The notes beneath the pieces were generated by a model. The model was not told where the DNA came from. It was given only the letters and a program-made list of their open reading frames with translations, and made no database searches. Shown here piece by piece: positions 44,308 to 52,870 of a stretch of DNA of 64,000 bases (positions are counted from its first letter, which is position 1; every line of letters starts with the position of its first letter). This stretch comes from Oscillospiraceae bacterium (GTDB taxonomy: Bacteria; Bacillota; Clostridia; Oscillospirales; Ruminococcaceae). The stretch spans positions 104,024 to 168,023 of the forward strand of contig JAFZPP010000023.1 in NCBI GenBank assembly GCA_017550285.1. Reading direction: 5' to 3'. The position numbers and the translations under genes are program-made.

Positions 44308-46350
44308 TCACTGCGCTGCCTTTGCCAATTCATAAATGCGGCGGTAGCTTTCCGACTCGTCCAGTTCACGCTTCTGCGTCACCGGCAGCTTAGAAAGCGT
44401 CTCCGTCACGGCATCATAGCTGAGCAGATTCAGCTCTGCGAAAATATCCGCGATCATGCGCGCACGGCAGCGGTTCATGCCCTTGCCGTGCAGTGCCGTA
44501 CAAATCTGCGAGACTGTCATCGGCATCCGCTGCACCAGCTGATACACTGCAACCAGATCATTCCGGTGCGGGCACATGCGCTGATAATAAGCAGGCGCCG
44601 GAAGCTGCTCGCCGCGGCAGTAGGCATCATATGCAGCCTGTGCCGCAATCGCCTGCTCCTGCGCAGCCTGCGAGGTACGCCAGTCCTCCGCACGCAGTGT
44701 CAGAGACTGCCGCCCCATGTATTCCTTGACATCCGCGGAGATCAGAACGTCGATCTGCATGCCTGCCGAGATGCCGGTTTCCTCCGGTCTGAGGCGGAAG
44801 ATCAGCACCTCATGCTGCACGTTTCCGCCGCGGAGCCGCAGCTTGGTATGTGCCCCGTTCGAGAGTGGCAGCACCTCGGCAACCGTCATCTCCTTCAGGA
44901 CAAACATCGGCTTCGGATTGCCCGTGCCGAACGGCTCCAGCACCGAAAGTCCCTGCACATTCTCCGGCGTGAGCATCTGCGGCTCCAGTGCGCGCACCGC
45001 TTCTGCCGTCATGACCGGCATCACGGGATTCTGCTTTGCCGCATATGCCTGAATTGCGGCACAGAATGCGTCCTTTTCCGCTTCCGGCACGGTAAATCCG
45101 CCGGCGCCGGTATGTCCGCCGTAGCGCAGCAGATGCGGTTCACATGCCTTTAAGCATTCAAACACGGAGAAATCGCCGAAGCTGCGCGCGGAACCGCGGT
45201 AGCCGTCCGCCTCCTTCGCCATGAGGAAGCAGGGCTTGCCGAAGCGCTCCATAATCCGCGCCGCTACAATACCAATCACCCCATGATGCCAGTTTTCACC
45301 GGCAAAAACCAATACACGCGCGCTGAGCAGCTTCGGATTCCGGCGGATTTCATCGAGAATCTCATCGGTAATCTCCTGCTCTGTCACGCGGCGATCCTGA
45401 TTGAGTGAATGGATTTCACCGGCAAGGAGCTGTGCTTCGTCCGGATCATCGGTCAGCAGCAGCTTTGCCGCCAGCGTTGCCGAAGCAAATCTTCCTGCCG
45501 CATTGATCCGCGGAATCAGCTGGAAAGCTGCCGCCTGCGCGGAAACTGCCTCGCCCTCCTCCATGCCGCAGACTGCCATGAGCGAAATCAGACCCATGCG
45601 CTCCGTATTGGCAAGGAGCTGCAAGCCGCGCTGCACAATAAACCGGTTTTCACCGTCCAGCGGCATGACATCCGCAATCGTCGCCAGTGCTGCCAGATCG
45701 CCGAACTGCTCGAGCGCGGGCTCCCATTCGCCGCCGTCCATTGCTGCAATCAGCTTGAGGACGACCACGGCGCCGCAAATCGTCTTATAAGGCGAGGCGC
45801 AGTCCGGACGGAACGGATCGACAACAGCAACCGCCTCCGGCAATTCATCGCCTGCGCGGTGATGATCGGTGATGACGAGTTCCATGCCGAGCTCCTTGAT
45901 CACCTTTGCTTCTTCTATCGCAGAGATGCCGTTATCCACGGTCACGATCAGCGAAACGCCCTCCTCATGCAGGCGGCGAATCTGATCGCTGCGCATGCCG
46001 TATCCCTCTTTGCGCGTCGGGATGTACCATGTCACATCGGCACCGGCGCAGAGCAGCCAGTCCGTCAGCATAACCGTCGCGGTCACGCCGTCACAGTCAT
46101 AGTCGCCGTAGACACAGATGCGCTCACCGCTGTCTACCGCCGCGAGAATCCGCTCCGCTGCAATATCCATATCTTTCAGCAGAAACGGATCGGTTATCTC
46201 CGAAACATTCAGCAGCTCGGCTGCGCGTTCCACATTTTCAATGCCGCGTGAGACCAGAACCTCCGCACAGAGCTGTGAGATACTGCCCTGTCTGCGAAGC
46301 TGCTCCGCCTTTTTGATATCCGGCTCGCCGATCTTCCAGCGTTTCAGCAA
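44308..46350 (-). CDS. recJ: Single-stranded-DNA-specific exonuclease RecJ
   Basis: The 680-residue protein has the DHH motifs: YGDYDCDGVTAT (about 79-90), VTVDNGISA, ITDHHRAG (about 160), and the DHHA1 region (FAGENWHHGVIGIVAARI). A 5'-3' single-strand exonuclease in recombination repair. Start TTG 46350 has GGAGG (46360-46364) nine bases upstream; AAGGAG is too close at one base. Probably cotranscribed with relA. Confidence 0.94.
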   Translation of the reverse strand: MLKRWKIGEPDIKKAEQLRRQGSISQLCAEVLVSRGIENVERAAELLNVSEITDPFLLKDMDIAAERILAAVDSGERICVYGDYDCDGVTATVMLTDWLLCAGADVTWYIPTRKEGYGMRSDQIRRLHEEGVSLIVTVDNGISAIEEAKVIKELGMELVITDHHRAGDELPEAVAVVDPFRPDCASPYKTICGAVVVLKLIAAMDGGEWEPALEQFGDLAALATIADVMPLDGENRFIVQRGLQLLANTERMGLISLMAVCGMEEGEAVSAQAAAFQLIPRINAAGRFASATLAAKLLLTDDPDEAQLLAGEIHSLNQDRRVTEQEITDEILDEIRRNPKLLSARVLVFAGENWHHGVIGIVAARIMERFGKPCFLMAKEADGYRGSARSFGDFSVFECLKACEPHLLRYGGHTGAGGFTVPEAEKDAFCAAIQAYAAKQNPVMPVMTAEAVRALEPQMLTPENVQGLSVLEPFGTGNPKPMFVLKEMTVAEVLPLSNGAHTKLRLRGGNVQHEVLIFRLRPEETGISAGMQIDVLISADVKEYMGRQSLTLRAEDWRTSQAAQEQAIAAQAAYDAYCRGEQLPAPAYYQRMCPHRNDLVAVYQLVQRMPMTVSQICTALHGKGMNRCRARMIADIFAELNLLSYDAVTETLSKLPVTQKRELDESESYRRIYELAKAAQ

Positions 46351-46399
46351 GCTCCTTCACCTCCGATTTTCCGTCAGCCTATAATAACCCTATTTTATT

Positions 46400-46428
46400 A
46401 GTATACCATTTTTAGAGAAAAAATGCAA
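46400..46428 (-). promoter_or_regulatory. Promoter of recJ-relA (minus)
   Basis: Minus-strand TTGCAT (46423-46428), 17-bp spacer, TATACT preceded by TGG (46400-46405). Confidence 0.75.
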
Positions 46429-46457
46429 GCACCGGAATGCTTTTCAACGGTTGATAC

Positions 46458-46494
46458 AAGAAAACATCCGCACAGGGAAAAATCCCCGTGCGGA
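46458..46494 (-). terminator. Terminator after the Wzz-like gene (minus)
   Basis: On the minus strand, 12-bp stem TCCGCACGGGGA/TCCCTGTGCGGA (46483-46494 with 46467-46478, one G-T pair), then TGTTTTC. Confidence 0.75.
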
Positions 46495-46509
46495 CACTGT
46501 CGTTTTCAG

Positions 46510-48042
46510 TTAAGACTTTTTCTTATCAGACTTTTCCGGCTTCTCATCGGACTTCTCAACGGTCTCCGCACCGGCTGCACCTGCCTTCTCGGCAGCCAGC
46601 TTATTGTTGCGCTTGCGGGTCTCCTCAACCAGCGCCTGACCGAACGAAACTGCAAGATAAACCATGAGCAGAACCGCCTCAATGCCGAAGATCGGGACGA
46701 TTGCCTTCTTGATGCCGCTCTGCACCGTCGTTGCAACAGCAGAGGTTGCCGGAACGAGGATGTTGTAGGAATCGGAGAGCACGACATTGCGGTAGTAGTC
46801 ATCGGCAGTGCCGTTGACCAGATCAATCAGATTGTCGATCTTGGTTTTCAGCTTTGCAAGGTCCTTCTCAATGCGCTCCGCTTTTGCGGTACCGGAGGTA
46901 CTGGTCTTTTTCAGCGTTGCAAGACGCTGCTTGTAGTATTCGATGTTCTGATTGGTCTCAGTCAGCTTCTCCTGTGCATCAATTCTGCGGTTGATCAGCT
47001 TATCATACTCCTCAGAGGAAAGGGTCGTTTCGGTATTTGCAACACTGTCGCTGAAAATAATCACCTGATCCTTCTCATAAGAGGAGAATGCGTGCTCAAC
47101 GGCAGCAAGCGCTTCCTTATCCGCCTTCTGCTCGAGCTCAAGGTTCTCAATGCGCCATTCATAATAGGTTTGCAGACGGTCCTTATCCTTGGAAACATTG
47201 TTGACATTCAGATAGGAGGAGATCAGGTCGAGGTCCAGCGTCTGGACGGAACTGATTGCATCCTTGAGGTCTGCGAAGGTATAACCGGTCTCGGAGGAAC
47301 GGAAGCGGGCGGTATCGTCCGCAGCGATGCCCGTGACATAGCGGTTCAGGCGCTTGAGCTCCGTGCGGAACATATCGACTGCCTGCGCATAGTCATAATC
47401 CGTGTAGTCCATTGCAGCAAGGCTGTTGCCGAATGCCTCATTATAGCCGAATTCACGGAAGTAATAATCGCGGTAGGCAGCGAGCATGGCGTTCAGCACC
47501 TGCACCGCATCGGAACGGGTCAGACCGGATTCCTTATAATTAAAGGTCAGATTGTACTGCGTGGAGACCCACGAGACATCGAGCATTGCCGTTGCGGCTG
47601 CAAGCTGACCGGAGGAAGATGCTTCATAGACATGCTTGTATGTGCTCATACGCTGGTAGGCATCCTCCGGAATGATGCCCTCGATCCGCATGCCGCGGCG
47701 AACCGCTTCCAGCAGGCTCTTGTCCAGATTGCATTCCTTCAGCGCCGCCTCGATGATCTCCGGCGATTTCAGTGTATTGTAATCAAAATCCGTGCCGTCC
47801 GGATTCTTTCCCTTTTCAATACCTTTGTGTGTGAAACTGACGATTGCGTGCACAGGCGTCATGGATGTAGTACGGAAGAATACGCTGACGCCCGCGATCA
47901 GACCGCCGATGATAATTGCAACAAGCAGCCAGACAGCAAAATATTTTTTCAGCTTCCGGATAATGGCTGAAATGGATACAACAACTTGTTCCTCGTTTTT
48001 CTCATGTTGTTTGAGGATCAGGTTTACATTCTGCTCAGACAT
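46510..48042 (-). CDS. Wzz-like polysaccharide chain-length/capsule assembly protein
   Basis: The 510-residue protein has two membrane helices: N-terminal (about 37-58, FAVWLLVAIIIGGLIAG) and C-terminal (about 455-480). The large extracytoplasmic part between them is helical with heptad-like coiled coil (about 300-430). This topology and the Wzz N-terminal region match capsular/O-antigen chain-length regulators. A short Ala/Glu/Lys cytoplasmic tail ends the protein. No tyrosine-kinase partner is adjacent. GGAGG is seven bases before ATG 48042; the longer open frame upstream spans the promoter. Confidence 0.78.
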   Translation of the reverse strand: MSEQNVNLILKQHEKNEEQVVVSISAIIRKLKKYFAVWLLVAIIIGGLIAGVSVFFRTTSMTPVHAIVSFTHKGIEKGKNPDGTDFDYNTLKSPEIIEAALKECNLDKSLLEAVRRGMRIEGIIPEDAYQRMSTYKHVYEASSSGQLAAATAMLDVSWVSTQYNLTFNYKESGLTRSDAVQVLNAMLAAYRDYYFREFGYNEAFGNSLAAMDYTDYDYAQAVDMFRTELKRLNRYVTGIAADDTARFRSSETGYTFADLKDAISSVQTLDLDLISSYLNVNNVSKDKDRLQTYYEWRIENLELEQKADKEALAAVEHAFSSYEKDQVIIFSDSVANTETTLSSEEYDKLINRRIDAQEKLTETNQNIEYYKQRLATLKKTSTSGTAKAERIEKDLAKLKTKIDNLIDLVNGTADDYYRNVVLSDSYNILVPATSAVATTVQSGIKKAIVPIFGIEAVLLMVYLAVSFGQALVEETRKRNNKLAAEKAGAAGAETVEKSDEKPEKSDKKKS

Positions 48043-48099
48043 TGATAAGCCTCCGTTTTTCTCGATTTCACAAAATCCGCTATGGGACATGATGAAATC

Positions 48100-48128
48100 A
48101 GTATAGCACATTTCAAAATACTATGCAA
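48100..48128 (-). promoter_or_regulatory. Promoter of the Wzz-like gene (minus)
   Basis: Minus-strand TTGCAT (48123-48128), 17-bp spacer, extended TGcTATACT (48100-48105). Confidence 0.75.
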
Positions 48129-48282
48129 GGCGTTTGCAGCGGATATCCGGATTTTTCTCTTTTTTGCACAAAATCCGCACAGGCAAATATGCGATTTCAG
48201 GCGGCAATTTCGCCCGTATTTCCGCATATTTCCGCATTCCTGCATCAGCTTGTACAAATTTGGCATTTTCTCTGCAATTCGC

Positions 48283-48311
48283 TTGACAACCGGCGAAAAT
48301 TATGGTATGAT
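48283..48311 (+). promoter_or_regulatory. Promoter of the 291-residue helical protein gene
   Basis: Perfect TTGACA (48283-48288), 17-bp spacer, TGGTATGAT (48306-48311). With the divergent Wzz promoter it accounts for most of the 343-base gap. Confidence 0.8.
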
Positions 48312-48385
48312 ATACTAAATACCAATGATAAGAGCAAAGGCTTCGTCATACACAAAAAGAACACTGTCAGCAAGGAGGCATTACC

Positions 48386-49261
48386 ATGTATTCCAAGGAC
48401 GATTCCAGACATCAGGAACTTGTACAGAAGGGCGAACAGCTTGAGCAGTTTCTCCAGAGCACCGACCATTCCGAGCAGGAAAAGCAGACGGAGCTCATGG
48501 AATATCTGAATCTGCTGAATTCTGAACGTGCGTCAGACCTCGGCATCGCCTTCACGGAACGGATGCTTGAACGTATCATCGCTGCATTTGAGGCGCATCC
48601 GACGGCAGATCTCGCAGTCGATCAGCTCTACACCTGTCTGCTTTTGCAGCAGTTCCATTCCATGCAGTTTGATTCATGGCGCGCGCATCCGGCAATCGAG
48701 CGGTGTCAGAGCGCACTGACGATGCTCGAGGCGGAGGGGCGCTGGTCGGACTGCCTGCGCTACTGTCAGGATACCGCAAACACCTATGCGGAAAGCCATT
48801 TCTGGCCCGAAGCACTTGCCTATGCACAGCGCGCTTATACAAGCATGCGCGAGCTGCTGGGACAGAATATCAAGGTGCTCGAAAACGGCGAGCTGCTTGA
48901 TCTCTCCGACAGCGCATTCTCGGTGATTACCTGCGCGCTGCATACCGCGGAAGGCGTTACGCTGAAAATGGAGGCAATGCTCCAGGCCGATCTCGGCAGC
49001 GAGGGCTATGCCGCCGTTTACGAGGAGGCAAAGGATGCTGCCGATTCCGAGCCGGAGACCGATCCGGTCGAGCTGACACCGGAATATCTGGCGGTTCGCT
49101 TCGAGCTTGAGGAGAAGATCGACGAAGCGCTGGAGCATGAGCGCGGCTACTATGATTACTGCAAGGAATACTGGATGGCTAAGCGCATGATTCTGCGCAG
49201 CGAATACGGCATCCGCTGGAAGTCGCCGATCGTGCTCAATCCGAACGAGGAATTCCACTGA
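48386..49261 (+). CDS. Hypothetical helical, TPR-like protein
   Basis: The 291-residue, mostly helical cytoplasmic protein has no signal peptide or membrane helix. Paired helices such as EGRWSDCLRYCQDTANTYAE and FWPEALAYAQRAYTSMREL (about 110-155) resemble tetratricopeptide repeats. I recognise no named family and see no catalytic motif. AAGGAGG is seven bases before the ATG, the promoter is near-consensus and a strong terminator follows, so expression is likely. Confidence 0.75.
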   Translation: MYSKDDSRHQELVQKGEQLEQFLQSTDHSEQEKQTELMEYLNLLNSERASDLGIAFTERMLERIIAAFEAHPTADLAVDQLYTCLLLQQFHSMQFDSWRAHPAIERCQSALTMLEAEGRWSDCLRYCQDTANTYAESHFWPEALAYAQRAYTSMRELLGQNIKVLENGELLDLSDSAFSVITCALHTAEGVTLKMEAMLQADLGSEGYAAVYEEAKDAADSEPETDPVELTPEYLAVRFELEEKIDEALEHERGYYDYCKEYWMAKRMILRSEYGIRWKSPIVLNPNEEFH

Positions 49262-49375
49262 ACAAATGCATATCTGCAACAGTATGAAACATCTGTGCAG
49301 CGGCTCAGCAGCCGCACCGGTGCAATCATTTTCAGGGCAGATATGACCTCTGACCGGTTAAAATTTCATAAAAAG

Positions 49376-49418
49376 AACCGCGAAATCATGCAGATGCATG
49401 GTTTCGCGGTTTTGTTTT
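49376..49418. terminator. Bidirectional terminator between the helical protein and GMP-kinase-like genes
   Basis: 10-bp stem AACCGCGAAA/TTTCGCGGTT (49376-49385 with 49402-49411) with inner CATG/CATG; TTGTTTTATT on plus and CTTTTTAT on minus. Confidence 0.87.
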
Positions 49419-50001
49419 ATTCGCCGAACGATGCAAAATAGTCCGTGATCTCAGCGATGCACTGCTCCAGGTCATCATTGGAAAAGCGCTTTGCAATGCC
49501 TGCCGCTGTCAGCTTCTCCTCGGAAAAATCCTGCGCATCCGCTAGAAACCGGCGGCACAGCTCCGCATAATTCGGAACCGCCTGCGCGCGCTCACGATCC
49601 AGTGCGCGCTGTAAACGGACGCCGTCCTCGACCGAAATATACACGGGAATCACGGCATCCGCACCGTAATATGCACGGATTTTCCCGTAGGATTCGGGCG
49701 TTCCGATGCCGAGATAGCTGCCGCTTTGCAGGTCGATGCTGTCCTTTGCGGTGCAGTAGGTCCAGTCGCCTTTTTTCGTGTGATAGGTGCGCTCCTCGAT
49801 CAAGCGTTCCGCATCGCGCATCTGCACCAGCTGCTTTGCCGAAATAAAAAAGTATTCCCTGCCTTCCTGCTCGCCCGCGCGCTTCGGTCTGGTCGTATGC
49901 AGCACCATCGGCTGAATCATCGGAAACCGTTCCAGCAGCCGCTTGTAGATTGTATCCTTGCCGGATGCACTCTTGCCCATGAGATAATACAAATGATGCA
50001 C
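49417..50001 (-). CDS. Guanylate-kinase-like P-loop protein
   Basis: The 194-residue protein has the P-loop GKSASGKDT (9-17) and the guanylate-kinase THTTRPKR-type segment (LHTTRPKRAGEQEG, about 34-47) and EYFF, matching the GMP kinase fold. It is shorter than and divergent from housekeeping Gmk, so the substrate is uncertain. Start GTG 50001 has AAAGGAG eight bases upstream. Own promoter at 50059-50087. Confidence 0.8.
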   Translation of the reverse strand: MHHLYYLMGKSASGKDTIYKRLLERFPMIQPMVLHTTRPKRAGEQEGREYFFISAKQLVQMRDAERLIEERTYHTKKGDWTYCTAKDSIDLQSGSYLGIGTPESYGKIRAYYGADAVIPVYISVEDGVRLQRALDRERAQAVPNYAELCRRFLADAQDFSEEKLTAAGIAKRFSNDDLEQCIAEITDYFASFGE

Positions 50002-50058
50002 CGTAACCGCTCCTTTCTGCCGGTCTGAATCAATCGGATTGCTTATACGTCAGCCTAT

Positions 50059-50087
50059 ATTATATCACAATCGCCGACCGTTTTCAA
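50059..50087 (-). promoter_or_regulatory. Promoter of the GMP-kinase-like gene (minus)
   Basis: Minus-strand TTGAAA (50082-50087), 17-bp spacer, TATAAT (50059-50064). Confidence 0.78.
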
Positions 50088-50491
50088 GTCTGTTCTGAGA
50101 CTGCGAAACGGAAACCGGCTGCGCGGCGCCGGAATCCATATCAGCCGAAGCCGGCACATCCCGCATCCGGAAATTTGCCATATAAAACAATATTATTATA
50201 TGTATCGCAACAATTTTCTAATACAGCAATGCTGCTCCATTGCTCCGATGTCCGATGAGCAATGACCGACAGAATCTCCATATACACTTGAATTTCCGCA
50301 CTATTTCGCAGTAAATCCCGTGACCGCGCTGAATCTGCGAAAAAATTTTTTTCAAATCCGGAAAATTTTTCTACGGCATTCTCCGGCAATATGATTATAT
50401 TTCAGCAACAACTAACATAATTTACGAGTTGCCGCTTTTGTTCACAAAAGATTGTCGCAGTTATCCTCAGTGCGCTGCCGATTTTTTGCGT
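50088..50491. other. Gene-poor AT-rich intergenic region
   Basis: About 400 bases. The only sizeable open frame (82 codons on minus, 50141-50389) has a poorly placed ribosome binding site and no recognisable product. I see no RNA gene or repeat here. Confidence 0.5.
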
Positions 50492-50520
50492 TTGACAGGC
50501 GGTCTGCCAAATGATATACT
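50492..50520 (+). promoter_or_regulatory. Promoter of the lectin-peptidase gene
   Basis: Perfect TTGACA (50492-50497), 17-bp spacer, TATACT (50515-50520). The leader holds two hairpins, GCGGT/ACCGC (about 50528-50543) and GCCGGT-CAA-ACCGGC (50559-50573), the second ending three bases before the AAAGG ribosome binding site. Confidence 0.8.
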
Positions 50521-50582
50521 GGTCTCAGCGGTCGGGAAACCGCAGAAAATTATGAATCGCCGGTCAAACCGGCAGAAAGGTT

Positions 50583-51971
50583 ATGGATTATGAAACATCA
50601 CACTTCAATCGCAAAAAAAACGCAGCATTCTCTCTCGCAGCAGTCTCGAGTGCGTCACTTCTGACGGCACCGATGGCTACAAATACCGCGCTGTTCCAGA
50701 ATTTCTGCATCACAGCCAGTGCAAGCTCGGATAAGTTCAATGAGGATACGGTTGTCCTTGCAAACGGAGAAGTCGGTTATGCTTCGGGCTCCAGTGTCCA
50801 GTCATGGTTCTCCAAAAACAAGAGATTCAAGCTGATTTTCCAGACAGACGGCAATCTGGTTCTGTATGATCAGTCGAACAGCAACCGCGTTGTCTGGAAG
50901 TCTGACACCGGTATCGGCAACAGCTATAACACCCGTTCGTTCCAGGTTAAGATGCAGGCAGACGGCAACTTTGTTGTATACTGCCAGCCGCGCTACAGCC
51001 GTTCCCTTCAGGCGCTGTGGCAGGCACATACCGTCGCAAGCGGCGGAACCTCCTGCACTCTGCGTCTTTCCAATGACGGCGAGCTCTATGTCTATCACAG
51101 CGGAAGACAGCAGTCCCTCTGGAGCAGCAGAAGCGAGATCGAATGCACTGCAAAATCCAACACCTGCCTGAATACCAGCCAGTGCCTCTCATCGAAAAAC
51201 CGTCTGTTCCGCGCGGTGATGCAGTCGGACGGCAATTTCGTAGTCTATGATAAGAGAAGCGGCAGCGACAAGGCAATCTTCAACACCAGAACGCAGGGCA
51301 ACAGCGGCGCATTCTTCGCATTGCAGCAGGACGGCAATCTGGTCGTTTATTCGTCCGCGCACAAACCGCTCTACAGCACCGGCACCTGCTCTTCGCCGTA
51401 TGCGGATTATAAGCTCTCTCTCGGCGATGACGGCGTGCTGACGCTCACCCGCAAGAATACGCAGACCGTAATCTGGTCTTCCGCATCGAGATTCAATCTT
51501 GATCTGATCAAGCAGGTCGGCTGCCAGCCGAGCGGCTCTGTATCCTGCTCCTGCTATGCACTTGCATATGCAACAACCCTCCTTGACGGCAGAGCACATA
51601 ACTGGTATGAATACAATCTTTACGGCAACAGCAGCAGCGTCTGCGCAATCTGGAGCAAGGGCGGATTCCATGTTGAGCAGAAATACAGCAGAGCCGACGG
51701 CTATAAGCTGATGTATGACCAGATCAAGGCGGGCAAGCCCTGCGTCATTCTGGTCGCAGGTCCCAGAAGCTCTCAGCACTACATCACGGTCATTGACGTC
51801 AACAGCAATGCAGACAGAAACAATCTTTCGACGAAGGACTTTACCATCCTGGATCCCGCACCGGTGAACGGCAGAACTGCACCGGTTGCAGAAAAAATGT
51901 CGGATGCAGGCTATGATCTCAAGTATGATTACTATGATTTCCCCGGTTATAACATTAACATCAAGAACTGA
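50583..51971 (+). CDS. Secreted tandem B-lectin protein with C39-like cysteine peptidase domain
   Basis: 462 residues as read. After a hydrophobic signal segment, two bulb-type (monocot mannose-binding-like) lectin domains follow: about 60-180 with FQTDGNLVLYD, MQADGNFVVYC and LSNDGELYVYH, and about 195-310 with MQSDGNFVVYD, LQQDGNLVVYS and LGDDGVLTLTR. The C-terminal domain (about 315-462) resembles peptidase C39-type folds, with a candidate catalytic Cys in SVSCSCYALAYA and His in SSQHYITVIDV. ATG 50583 is only two bases after AAAGG. ATG 50590 has ideal nine-base spacing and encodes a classic MKHHTSIAKK signal start, but is out of frame across A8 (50613-50620). Bacterial B-lectin proteins are often lectin-like bacteriocins or adhesins. 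Confidence 0.8.
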   Translation: MDYETSHFNRKKNAAFSLAAVSSASLLTAPMATNTALFQNFCITASASSDKFNEDTVVLANGEVGYASGSSVQSWFSKNKRFKLIFQTDGNLVLYDQSNSNRVVWKSDTGIGNSYNTRSFQVKMQADGNFVVYCQPRYSRSLQALWQAHTVASGGTSCTLRLSNDGELYVYHSGRQQSLWSSRSEIECTAKSNTCLNTSQCLSSKNRLFRAVMQSDGNFVVYDKRSGSDKAIFNTRTQGNSGAFFALQQDGNLVVYSSAHKPLYSTGTCSSPYADYKLSLGDDGVLTLTRKNTQTVIWSSASRFNLDLIKQVGCQPSGSVSCSCYALAYATTLLDGRAHNWYEYNLYGNSSSVCAIWSKGGFHVEQKYSRADGYKLMYDQIKAGKPCVILVAGPRSSQHYITVIDVNSNADRNNLSTKDFTILDPAPVNGRTAPVAEKMSDAGYDLKYDYYDFPGYNINIKN

Positions 51972-52024
51972 TCTGACATAACGCACACTCAGCCTTATGC
52001 GATGTATATTCCGTTGAACGGTAC

Positions 52025-52060
52025 AAAGGCACCCTGCTGCAATGCAGGGTGCCTTTCTGT
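52025..52060 (+). terminator. Terminator after the lectin-peptidase gene
   Basis: 13-bp perfect stem AAAGGCACCCTGC/GCAGGGTGCCTTT (52025-52037 with 52044-52056), then CTGT. The T-tail is provided by the 3' arm. Confidence 0.75.
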
Positions 52061-52184
52061 GCTGTAGCGGGCAGTGCCCGCATCCATTGATCTAAAGTTC
52101 TCAGGATGTTCATTTGCAAATCAGTCTGAATGCGCTTCTTCCTCCTTCCTGCTTTCTCCTTCCTCCTTTTTTCTCATTTCCCCA

Positions 52185-52213
52185 TTGCACTTTCTGTGAT
52201 AATATGGTATAAT
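52185..52213 (+). promoter_or_regulatory. Promoter of the ECF sigma/anti-sigma operon
   Basis: TTGCAC (52185-52190), 17-bp spacer, TGGTATAAT (52208-52213). A sigma-A promoter, with no obvious ECF autoregulatory AAC motif. A nearly pure C/T tract of about 50 bases (52132-52182) lies just upstream. Confidence 0.75.
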
Positions 52214-52312
52214 ACGATACCGTGAATTCTGTCTGAAAAAACTTTTTTGATTTTCGTGATATTTTGGTTCTGAATTCCGTCATTACTGACAGAGAGGGAG
52301 GTGATCGGCACT

Positions 52313-52870
52313 GTGAATGACGCAGAGATGATCCGGTTGTATCAGCAGCGCGATGAGCAGGCTTTGACCGAAACAAAGAAGCGGTACGAAGCGCTGTGCA
52401 TGACCGTCGCATATAATATTCTCGGAAACCGCGAAGATGCGGAAGAATGCGTAAATGATGCACTGATGCGTCTCTGGCAAGCCATTCCGCCTGCCGAGCC
52501 CGTTTCTCTCGGCGCGTATCTCCTCACCGCAGTCCGGAATGCGGCGCGGGATCGTTTGACATATCAGAAAGCACAGCGGCGCGGAAGCGGTCTGCTGGCA
52601 GAGTCCATAGAAGAGCTGTCAGACTGTCTGCCGTCAGCAGATCATCCTGACCGTATGATCGAAAGCATTGCCCTGCGCGATGCGCTCAACCGCTTTCTGT
52701 CCGCGCTGAAACCGACTCCCCGTATGATTTTTCTGCGGCGCTACTGGTTATGTCTCTCTGTCAAAGAGGTCGCAGCCGAAACAGGCTGTTCGGTCAGCCG
52801 CGTGAATATGTCACTGCTGCGCACACGAAAAAAACTGAAAGACTTTTTGGAAAAGGAGGAATTGCTGTGA
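52313..52870 (+). CDS. ECF-type sigma-70 family factor
   Basis: 185 residues with region 2 (about 10-80, YNILGNREDAEECVNDALMRLW) and region 4 (about 120-175, LRYWLCLSVKEVAAETGCSVSRVNMSL-type helix-turn-helix). GTG 52313 follows the strong GGAGGTGAT at 52297-52305 at a suitable distance; the GTG at 52301 is inside that element. Its stop overlaps the start of the membrane partner (GTGA), the usual sigma/anti-sigma arrangement. Confidence 0.85.
   Translation: MNDAEMIRLYQQRDEQALTETKKRYEALCMTVAYNILGNREDAEECVNDALMRLWQAIPPAEPVSLGAYLLTAVRNAARDRLTYQKAQRRGSGLLAESIEELSDCLPSADHPDRMIESIALRDALNRFLSALKPTPRMIFLRRYWLCLSVKEVAAETGCSVSRVNMSLLRTRKKLKDFLEKEELL

Noticed and set aside
50141..50389. 82-codon minus-strand open frame in the 50-kb gap
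   Set aside because: Purine tract too close to the start, composition unlike neighbouring genes, no recognisable product.
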